Positions 32,984 to 39,828 of a DNA stretch of 48,370 nt are shown in pieces. Each line of letters begins with the position of its first letter. Positions within the stretch are counted from its first letter, which is position 1. A program made the translations under genes and the position numbers. The stretch is from a virus. The DNA lies in the IMG/VR virus record IMGVR_UViG_3300034375_012269, positions 1 to 48,370 of that record, one strand, 5' to 3'. Below the pieces are notes generated by a model. The model did no database searches. It saw only the letters and a program-made list of their open reading frames with translations, and had not been told where the DNA came from.

Positions 32984-34413
32984 TGGCACTTAATCCCTTT
33001 TTTCTTCACGGAACTTCCAGTGAGCAATTTCTTGTTCAAGATTTAATAAATGAACATATTAGAATGTTTGGGATGGAGGTCACTTACATCCCCAGAAAAA
33101 TGATTGATATTGATAATGTATTTAATGAAGTACAATCATCGAAATTTGATGATAATTTTATTCTTGAGGCATATTTAAATAATTATGAAGGTCATACAGG
33201 TCAAGGAGATCTTATGACAAAATTTGGCATTTCTTTAAGAGATGAAATAACTTTAACTATTTCAAAAGAAAGATTTGAAGATTTTATTTCACCATTTTTA
33301 ATCGGTAGACTTGATGGTGCAGAAGCTGATTCTAGTTATGATGATGGTTCTACGGTAAAGATAAGTTCTAGACCTAAAGAAGGAGATTTAATATATTTTC
33401 CACTATCATCAAGATTGTTCGAAATTAAATTTGTAGAGCATGAAAGTCCTTTCTACCAATTAAATAAAAATTATACTTATGAACTAAAGTGTGAATTATT
33501 CGAATATGAAGATGAAATTGTCGATACAAATATTACAGATATTGATGAACTGCTTGATGATCAAGGATACCTTGTAGATCTTACTTTAGTTTCAGCAGGA
33601 ACAACTGCAACCGCAACTGCAACAATTGGAACTGGTTACATTAGAGAAATATTCTTAACTAATGATGGTTACAATTATACATCTGCTCCAACTGTAGCAA
33701 TCTCTACAGCACCTGCTGGTGGCACTAATGCTTCTGCTGTAGCAACATTAAAAACAGTTTCTGGCAGCAAAACAATAGATCAGATACTTTTGACTAATGC
33801 TGGTGCTGGATATACGGTTGCACCCACAATTACAATAAGTGGGGGTGGTGGAACTGGTGCGGCAGCAACTTGTTCTGTTGGTGTTGGTGTTACTGGTGTC
33901 GTTAGTTTGACTATGACTGATTATGGATCTGGTTATATTACTGCACCAACTGTAACCGTAGCAGGACCAGGATCTGGAACGACAGCAACAGTAAATTCAA
34001 TTCTGTATTCTGGAAATCTTTTTTCTAGAATTAATACTGTAGATTCTCTTAGAATTATAAATTCTGGTGTAGGATATACTGCAGCACCTACCGTAACTAT
34101 ATCTGATCCTGCAGTACTATCCGGAATTGGAACGTTTGAACTTGGAGAAAAAGTTACTGGAGGAACTTCGGGTACTATTGGAAGAGTTAAAAATTGGAAT
34201 AAGGAAGATCTTATATTGCGTGTTGGAAATGTTTCTGGAACATTTGCTGATGGCGAAGTCATAACAGGAGCAGAATCCGGTGCAGTTTATGCATTTAAAT
34301 CTTCCACAGAGAATGAGACTATTAATGATAAATATCAAGATAACTTGGATATTGAATCCGTGGCAGATTCAATTCTAGACTTTACAGAATCTAATCCCTT
34401 TGGAACTTACTAA
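32983..34413 (+). CDS. gp14: Neck protein gp14 with a beta-repeat insertion
   Basis: The N-terminal 190 residues (NPFFLHGTSSEQFLVQDLINEHIRMFGMEVTYIPRK, YEGHTGQGDLMTKFGISLRDE) and the C-terminus (TINDKYQDNLDIESVADSILDFTESNPFG) are typical gp14. The total of 476 aa compares with 256 in T4, and the excess is an inserted stretch at about residues 203-382 made of GxGYTxAPTVTISGGGGTGA-type repeats. The same repeat type occurs in the giant protein, gp8 and the 23504 protein. The insertion would decorate the neck. The stop overlaps the gp15 start. Confidence 0.92.
   Translation: MALNPFFLHGTSSEQFLVQDLINEHIRMFGMEVTYIPRKMIDIDNVFNEVQSSKFDDNFILEAYLNNYEGHTGQGDLMTKFGISLRDEITLTISKERFEDFISPFLIGRLDGAEADSSYDDGSTVKISSRPKEGDLIYFPLSSRLFEIKFVEHESPFYQLNKNYTYELKCELFEYEDEIVDTNITDIDELLDDQGYLVDLTLVSAGTTATATATIGTGYIREIFLTNDGYNYTSAPTVAISTAPAGGTNASAVATLKTVSGSKTIDQILLTNAGAGYTVAPTITISGGGGTGAAATCSVGVGVTGVVSLTMTDYGSGYITAPTVTVAGPGSGTTATVNSILYSGNLFSRINTVDSLRIINSGVGYTAAPTVTISDPAVLSGIGTFELGEKVTGGTSGTIGRVKNWNKEDLILRVGNVSGTFADGEVITGAESGAVYAFKSSTENETINDKYQDNLDIESVADSILDFTESNPFGTY
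33590..34130 (+). repeat. GxGY beta-repeat array inside gp14
   Basis: At least four tandem units of about 40-60 residues share the pattern N-x-G-x-G-Y-x-x-A-P-T-V-x-I followed by a Gly-rich turn and an A-x-A-T strand. Examples are NDGYNYTSAPTVAIS, NAGAGYTVAPTITISGGGG, DYGSGYITAPTVTVAGPG and NSGVGYTAAPTVTIS. The array explains most of the length excess over T4 gp14. Related units occur in three other virion genes in this window. Confidence 0.8.
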
Positions 34414-35210
34414 TGTTAGGAACTTATTACTATCACGAAATAATCAGAAAAACTATCGTTGCTTTTGGAACGATGTTTAATGATATTCACATTAAACATG
34501 ATAATTCTTCCGGAGGCACTTTAAGTGATATGAAAGTTCCTTTGGCATATGCACCCATTCAAAAATTTCTGGCAAGGATTGAACAACAAAGCGATTTAAA
34601 TAAACCCGTTCAAATTACATTACCAAGAATGTCATTTGAAATGATGGGAATAAATTACGATTCATCCAGAAAAACTTCAGTTACTTCAACATTTAAAGCG
34701 ACGGATGGAGCAAATGTCAAAAAAGTATACATGCCCGTCCCATATAATATTAATTTTGAACTCAACATTTTAAGTAAACTGAATGAAGATGCCCTTCAAA
34801 TTATTGAACAAATTTTACCATATTTTCAACCATCATTTAATGTAACGGTAGATCTAATCAGTTCTATTGGAGAAAAGAAAGATATTCCTGTTGTTTTAAA
34901 TTCAATATCTCTTCAGGATGATTATGAAGGAGATTATAGCACCAGAAGAGCTTTGATATATACATTACAATTTACAGCTAAAACATATCTCTTTGGACCT
35001 GTTGCCGAATCCACAGATGGATTGATTAAAAAAGTTATTGTTGATCAGCATGATGGAGTCGATACACAAACAGCAAAACGATCTGTCAGATATACTGTCA
35101 CACCAGATCCTATTACTGCCGGACCAAATGATGATTTTGGATTTAGCGAATCAATAGATTTCTTCACAGATTCTAAAGAATATAGTCCAACTCAACAAAC
35201 TGACATCTGA
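34413..35210 (+). CDS. gp15: Tail completion and sheath stabiliser protein gp15
   Basis: The product is 265 aa (T4 gp15: 272). The start MLGTYYYHEIIRKTIVAFGTMFNDIHIKHDN and the segment VPLAYAPIQKFLARIEQQ with ITLPRMSFEMMGINYD are typical of gp15, which forms a hexamer at the head-proximal end of the tail and caps the sheath and tube. It overlaps gp14 by one base (TAATG) and is followed 5 nt later by gp16. Confidence 0.93.
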   Translation: MLGTYYYHEIIRKTIVAFGTMFNDIHIKHDNSSGGTLSDMKVPLAYAPIQKFLARIEQQSDLNKPVQITLPRMSFEMMGINYDSSRKTSVTSTFKATDGANVKKVYMPVPYNINFELNILSKLNEDALQIIEQILPYFQPSFNVTVDLISSIGEKKDIPVVLNSISLQDDYEGDYSTRRALIYTLQFTAKTYLFGPVAESTDGLIKKVIVDQHDGVDTQTAKRSVRYTVTPDPITAGPNDDFGFSESIDFFTDSKEYSPTQQTDI

Positions 35211-35215
35211 TTTTT

Positions 35216-35635
35216 ATGAGTGATAATTATCATAGCATAGATAAAGCTCTTAATGTTGAGAGTGGGATTGTTGATGAAAAATCATCTCAACAATTAAATA
35301 TTGTCGAAAAAAAGGATCAGGATATTCAAAAAGATTATGAATATACCAGAGCAAATTTGTATTCTTTGATAGAAAAGGGTCAAGAAGCAATTAATGGAAT
35401 CATGGAAGTTGCCGGTGAGGGTGCAAGTCCAAGAGCATATGAAGTTGCAGGTCAATTAATCAAAAGTGTTGCTGACACTACAGATAAACTCATAGATCTT
35501 CAAAAGAAACTTAAAGATGTTGAAGAAGATACTAAAAAAACAACAAACAACGTAACTAATAATGCGGTGTTTGTTGGATCAACATCAGAATTACAAAAAA
35601 TGCTGAAGCAAGGTTTCCTAAATAATAAAGAATAG
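35216..35635 (+). CDS. gp16: Small terminase subunit gp16
   Basis: The product is 139 aa (T4 gp16: 164). It is acidic with a long helical centre: YEYTRANLYSLIEKGQEAINGIMEVAGEGASPRAYEVAGQLIKSVADTTDKLIDLQKKLK (about residues 39-98), the region that forms the oligomeric coiled coil in T4-like small terminases. The C-terminus includes NNAVFVGSTSELQKML. It regulates gp17 and helps start packaging. In T4, gp16 and gp17 are adjacent; here three other genes lie between them. Confidence 0.88.
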   Translation: MSDNYHSIDKALNVESGIVDEKSSQQLNIVEKKDQDIQKDYEYTRANLYSLIEKGQEAINGIMEVAGEGASPRAYEVAGQLIKSVADTTDKLIDLQKKLKDVEEDTKKTTNNVTNNAVFVGSTSELQKMLKQGFLNNKE

Positions 35636-35649
35636 TACTTTTATTAGTG

Positions 35650-36777
35650 ATGGCAACAAAATCTGGTGATCAAGGACTTCGTGATTGGTTTGGTAAATCC
35701 AAGTCTTCTGATGGTAAACCAGGTTGGGTTCAACTTGGTGGCAAATATGCAGGAAAACCTTGTGCTCGTCAACCAGGTCAAACCTCCACACCAAAATGTG
35801 GCAGTTCTAAAATGAAAAGAAATTTGAATGATAAAGAAGAAGAAAGGGCAAGAAGAAGAAAAAATCGCCAAGATCCAAATCAACCAGAAAAAACTGGTGG
35901 AGCAAAACCAACTAACGTAAAAACTGAAGAAATGAATATTCAAGAAGTAAAAGACAAACCAGGTAAGGGTAGCGGCAAAAAAGATGCCTGTTATCATAAG
36001 GTAAAGTCTCGTTATTCTGTATGGCCTTCTGCTTATGCTTCAGGAGCACTTGTAAAGTGCCGTAAGGTTGGTGCTGCTAATTGGGGCAATAAGTCCGAAT
36101 CATATGAGTTTTCTAACTGGAGAGATGATTTTAAGGCAACTGAATATGAGTTTATTGATCTTATCAAACCTGAACCACTGAAAGGTGAACAGATTGATGA
36201 AGGACAAAAGTGTTGGCCCGGATATGAGAAGAAAGGCACTAAAAAGATGTTTGGTAAGACCTACAATAACTGTGTAAAGAAGGAAGAAGTTGAATCTAAG
36301 ATTGGTGGCGGCAATCTCAAAAAAATTGCAGGAAAGGCAGTAAAGAGAGTTGATGCTGATGTTGATGGTGATGTTGATACTAAAGACATGAAATCCAATG
36401 AAACTGGAGAGTTTTTACCATCACCAAATGGAAAGAAAAAGTTAAAACCGAAAGTAAGGTTTGAAGAATTTTCTGATTGGAGATCAGAACTTGAACTTGA
36501 TGAAGCAATTGATAAATCCAAAATGAAGTGCAATAAACCAAAGGCGCAAGCAGTTGGAGACTCACTTACTGGAAAATCTCATGTTGTAAAAGCATGTGAA
36601 GGTGGAAAGGAAAAGATTATTCGTTTTGGGCAAAGAGGTGTAAAAGGTTCTCCAAAAAAAGAAGGAGAATCTAAGAAATATGCTTCCAGGAGACATAGAT
36701 TTCAATCTAGACATGCAAAGAACATTGCTAAAGGCAAAATGTCTGCAGCATACTGGGCAAACAAAGTTAAATGGTGA
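35650..36777 (+). CDS. Basic multi-module protein, possible internal head protein
   Basis: The ATG at 35650 is chosen over a GTG three bases earlier. The 375-aa product is a chain of small basic, Cys-containing modules. These are GLRDWFGKSKSSDGKPGW with two Cys (about 10-60), KDACYHKVKSRYSVWPSAYASGALVKCRK (about 108-136), CWPGYEKKGTKKMFGKTYNNCVKK (about 184-208), and a C-terminal KSHVVKACEGGKEKIIRFGQ...RHAKNIAKGKMSAAYWANKVKW. Residues 235-246 (DADVDGDVDTKD) fit an EF-hand/dockerin calcium loop exactly. Linkers contain FSNWRDDF and FSDWRSELELDEA, and I/L-x-E sites (QIDE-G, ELDE-A) that gp21 could cut. I infer a packaged DNA-binding protein; the true role is unknown. Confidence 0.75.
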   Translation: MATKSGDQGLRDWFGKSKSSDGKPGWVQLGGKYAGKPCARQPGQTSTPKCGSSKMKRNLNDKEEERARRRKNRQDPNQPEKTGGAKPTNVKTEEMNIQEVKDKPGKGSGKKDACYHKVKSRYSVWPSAYASGALVKCRKVGAANWGNKSESYEFSNWRDDFKATEYEFIDLIKPEPLKGEQIDEGQKCWPGYEKKGTKKMFGKTYNNCVKKEEVESKIGGGNLKKIAGKAVKRVDADVDGDVDTKDMKSNETGEFLPSPNGKKKLKPKVRFEEFSDWRSELELDEAIDKSKMKCNKPKAQAVGDSLTGKSHVVKACEGGKEKIIRFGQRGVKGSPKKEGESKKYASRRHRFQSRHAKNIAKGKMSAAYWANKVKW

Positions 36778-36783
36778 GGTAGA

Positions 36784-37092
36784 ATGAAAAGTTTTCAACA
36801 ATTTCTCTCAGAAAGCATCACTATTAATGGTGATTTTAACGGAACTCTTAATGTAGGAGGTTCTCAACCAGAACAGGCACAAGAATCATTCTTTGCTGAT
36901 GTTGTCTGGGAAGGAAAGATGTATCGTCTAGAAGTAGAAGGTGCGATGCTTTCTAAGAATGAACTTGCAGAACAAATTCAGGACGAGTATCCTGGAGCGA
37001 TTGTTCATAACATTTATCCAGGTCAGGTAAATACTTCGAGAATCAAAAACGCACAAAGATATCAACCAGAAAGATTAAGTTGGAGTGACTGA
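36784..37092 (+). CDS. Candidate internal head protein with capsid-targeting N-terminus
   Basis: The 102-aa product starts MKSFQQFLSES. This matches position by position the capsid-targeting sequence of T4 internal proteins (MKTYQEFIAEA), which ends in an L/I-x-E site cut by the gp21 protease. Here cutting after Glu10 would leave a 92-aa protein. The mature part has a short beta repeat (ITINGDFNGTLNVGG), then SFFADVVWEGKMYRLEVEGAMLSKNELAEQIQDEYPGAIVHNIYP, an alpha/beta domain I cannot name. The neighbouring head and packaging genes agree with a head location. The stop overlaps the next start (TGATG). Confidence 0.75.
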   Translation: MKSFQQFLSESITINGDFNGTLNVGGSQPEQAQESFFADVVWEGKMYRLEVEGAMLSKNELAEQIQDEYPGAIVHNIYPGQVNTSRIKNAQRYQPERLSWSD

Positions 37093-37829
37093 TGGGATTT
37101 AGGAATTATATTTGGGATGAAGAATTTAATTTAAATGTTTCTCGTGGTAAGACACGAGGAGCATCACAAATCCACAAGTTCGGTGCAACTCCATCTCAAT
37201 CAACAAACACAACTGCAACGGTATGGGATAAAGAGGATACTCTCTATCCATGGAGTGCATTTGATACTGCTGGTGTTCTTGTAGCAGCACAAGTCGGTGC
37301 CGATGACAACGGTAAGGTTGTTACCATCCAAGGTCTTGATGAAAACTTTGAGTTGACATCAGAGACATTTACATTGTCTAGTGCTGGTACTGTCACAGGA
37401 ACTCAGACATTTAAAAGAGTGTATCGTGGATTTATTTCCAGTGGTTCTGATAATGTCGGACAACTTAACTTCAGTAGAGGCGGAACACAAGTTCTGAGAA
37501 TTCTTGCTGGTGCAGGACAAACTCTAATGGCAATTTACACTGTTCCTGCTGGGTATACTGGTTATTTGTATCATGGTAACTCAAGTGCCGAAGGAAATGC
37601 TCATGGGACTGGTTTCATGTATGCCAGGTATAATTCCGTCGCAACAGCATTCAGAGTTGCTCATACATTTGAAGTAAATGGTAATGGTGGTCCTTATGAT
37701 TATAAGTTTTCATTCCCACAGGAACTTCCAGAAAAAACAGATATTGATGTTCGTATAACTACTGGTACTTCAAACAACGGTAGATTTACTGCCTCTTATG
37801 ACATTTTACTAATTAAAAACGAGTTGTAA
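37092..37829 (+). CDS. Beta-rich virion structural protein (245 aa)
   Basis: The product begins MGFRNYIWDEEFNLNVSRG and is dominated by beta strands with Gly/Thr turns (VTIQGLDENFELTSETFTLSSAGTVTGTQTFKRVYRG; QTLMAIYTVPAGYTGYLYHGNSSAEGN; a final DVRITTGTSNNGRFTASYDILLIK). This looks like a jelly-roll/sandwich protein such as a capsid decoration or tail protein. I know similar sequences from marine phages only as structural or hypothetical. Codons here use CGT and GGT more than the flanking late genes. Confidence 0.7.
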   Translation: MGFRNYIWDEEFNLNVSRGKTRGASQIHKFGATPSQSTNTTATVWDKEDTLYPWSAFDTAGVLVAAQVGADDNGKVVTIQGLDENFELTSETFTLSSAGTVTGTQTFKRVYRGFISSGSDNVGQLNFSRGGTQVLRILAGAGQTLMAIYTVPAGYTGYLYHGNSSAEGNAHGTGFMYARYNSVATAFRVAHTFEVNGNGGPYDYKFSFPQELPEKTDIDVRITTGTSNNGRFTASYDILLIKNEL

Positions 37830-37843
37830 AAAGGAGTTTCGTT

Positions 37844-39490
37844 ATGAGTGAAGTATATCTTGGTAATCCAAATCTAAAAAAAGCAAATACACCGATAGAG
37901 TTTACAGAGGAACAAATTATTGAGTTCCTCAAATGTAAGGAAGATCCCGTATATTTTGCCAATAACTACATTAAGATTGTTTCTCTTGATGAAGGTTTAA
38001 CCCAGTTCCATCCATACCATTTTCAGGAAAAGTTAATTCATAATTTTCATAATAACAGATTTAATATCTGTAAGATGCCTCGTCAGACTGGTAAATCTAC
38101 TACAGTTGTATCTTATCTTTTGCATTATGCGGTCTTTAACGACAGTGTGAACATTGGTATTCTAGCAAACAAGGCGGCAACCGCAAGAGAACTTCTCAGT
38201 AGATTACAAACTGCATATGAGAATTTGCCACGATGGATGCAACAAGGTATCATATCATGGAACAAAGGTAGTCTGGAGTTAGAAAATGGCAGTAAGATAT
38301 TGGCAGCTTCTACGTCTGCAAGTGCTGTCCGAGGTATGTCATTTAACATCCTCTTTCTCGACGAGTTCGCGTTCGTCCCGAATCATGTTGCTGACTCGTT
38401 CTTTGCATCTGTTTATCCTACTATTACTTCTGGTAAAAACACCAAAGTAATTATCGTATCAACCCCACACGGTATGAATCACTTCTACCGCATGTGGCAT
38501 GATGCAGAAAAAAAGAGAAATGAATATGTCCCAACTGAGGTTCATTGGTCAGAAGTACCTGGTAGAGATGAAAAATGGAAAGAAACAACCATCTCAAATA
38601 CCTCCGAACAACAGTTTCGTGTTGAGTTTGAATGTGAATTTTTAGGATCAGTCAATACTCTTATTAATCCCGCAAAACTCAAAAATTTAATATATGAAAA
38701 TCCAATTAAAAGAAATGCCGGATTGGACATATATGAAGATCCAAAACCAGAACATAATTATTTAATGACAATTGATGTTGCTAGAGGTTTGGGTAATGAT
38801 TATTCGGCATTTATTGTTTTCGATATTACAGAGTTTCCATATAGAGTTGTTGGAAAATATAGAAATAATGAAATTAAACCTATGCTATTTCCAAATATAA
38901 TTTTGGATGTTGCAAAAGCATATAATGAAGCATGGTTGTTAGTAGAAGTAAACGACATTGGGGATCAAGTGGCATCAATCCTTCAGTACGATTTGGAATA
39001 TGAAAATGTTTTGATGTGTGCTATGAGAGGTCGTGCTGGTCAAGTTGTTGGATCTGGTTTCAGTGGTAAAAAGACTCAACTTGGCGTGAGAATGACTGCA
39101 GCAGTTAAAAAGTTGGGATGCTCCAACTTAAAAACTTTAATGGAGGATGATAAACTTCTCACAGTAGATTATGATATTATTTCAGAATTAACTACTTTTG
39201 CACAAAGGCATAATTCATTTGAAGCAGAAGAGGGATGTAATGATGATTTAGCAATGTGCCTTGTTATATTCTCTTGGTTGGTTGCACAGGATTATTTTAA
39301 AGAAATGACAGACAATGATGTTCGGAAGAGAATATATGAGGAGCAAAAAAATCAAATTGATCAAGACATGGCACCTTTTGGATTTATTGTTGATGGTATA
39401 AATGATATGGAATCATTTACGGATAGTAATGGTGATAGGTGGCATACTGATGAATATGGAGATGCTTCTTATATGTGGGATTATATTTAA
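37844..39490 (+). CDS. gp17: Large terminase subunit gp17
   Basis: The product is 548 aa (T4 gp17: 610). The ATPase half has Walker A MPRQTGKST (residues 78-86, K84), Walker B ILFLDE (D173, E174), and the coupling motif VSTPHG shortly after. The nuclease half has D311 in MTIDVARGLGNDYS, the EVNDIGDQVAS segment, and D467/D468 in CNDDLAM, the acidic cluster of the RNase-H-like nuclease. It pumps DNA into the prohead and cuts it at headful. The first third uses CGT and CTC codons while the nuclease half is AGA-rich. The stop overlaps the next gene (TAATG). Confidence 0.96.
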   Translation: MSEVYLGNPNLKKANTPIEFTEEQIIEFLKCKEDPVYFANNYIKIVSLDEGLTQFHPYHFQEKLIHNFHNNRFNICKMPRQTGKSTTVVSYLLHYAVFNDSVNIGILANKAATARELLSRLQTAYENLPRWMQQGIISWNKGSLELENGSKILAASTSASAVRGMSFNILFLDEFAFVPNHVADSFFASVYPTITSGKNTKVIIVSTPHGMNHFYRMWHDAEKKRNEYVPTEVHWSEVPGRDEKWKETTISNTSEQQFRVEFECEFLGSVNTLINPAKLKNLIYENPIKRNAGLDIYEDPKPEHNYLMTIDVARGLGNDYSAFIVFDITEFPYRVVGKYRNNEIKPMLFPNIILDVAKAYNEAWLLVEVNDIGDQVASILQYDLEYENVLMCAMRGRAGQVVGSGFSGKKTQLGVRMTAAVKKLGCSNLKTLMEDDKLLTVDYDIISELTTFAQRHNSFEAEEGCNDDLAMCLVIFSWLVAQDYFKEMTDNDVRKRIYEEQKNQIDQDMAPFGFIVDGINDMESFTDSNGDRWHTDEYGDASYMWDYI

Positions 39491-39744
39491 TGGATTTAAA
39501 TGATTTAAATGATCAGGTAGAGTTGGAACATTTGTTATTTCTGGATAGGGAATGTAGAACTTGTAGGGAAGTAAAAAACTTATTAATAGATTTTTACTTA
39601 ATTAGAAAAAATAAAACAAATATCGCATCTTCATATTCGTATGAATGCAAAGAATGTACAAAGGAAAGAATAAGAAGAAGTAGGTTGAAAAGTAATAAAA
39701 AAAAGAAAAAGGAAAAAAAGTATTCGGATTATCCAGATTGGTAA
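39490..39744 (+). CDS. Zinc-finger-like basic protein (84 aa)
   Basis: The ATG at 39490 overlaps the gp17 stop (TAATG) and is preferred to an in-frame start inside gp17. The product has two CxxC pairs, C22-x-x-C25 and C53-x-x-C56, with a 27-residue spacing, which fits a single zinc ribbon, then a strongly basic tail (SRLKSNKKKKKEKK). Single zinc ribbons of this kind occur in cyanophage small proteins and next to HNH nucleases, but no nuclease residues are present. A nucleic-acid-binding partner of packaging is possible. Confidence 0.75.
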   Translation: MDLNDLNDQVELEHLLFLDRECRTCREVKNLLIDFYLIRKNKTNIASSYSYECKECTKERIRRSRLKSNKKKKKEKKYSDYPDW

Positions 39745-39782
39745 TGTTCATGCATTGTTTCCCCGATGAAAATAGGCATTTT

Positions 39783-39790
39783 AATAAATA
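39783..39790 (+). promoter_or_regulatory. Late promoter for gp18 (AATAAATA)
   Basis: AATAAATA lies 38 nt before the gp18 ATG. A strong Shine-Dalgarno region GGAGAGAGG (39815-39823) follows, fitting the high expression expected of the sheath gene. Confidence 0.7.
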
Positions 39791-39828
39791 ATTTCAGAAA
39801 ATAACCTAATATTCGGAGAGAGGTAAAG

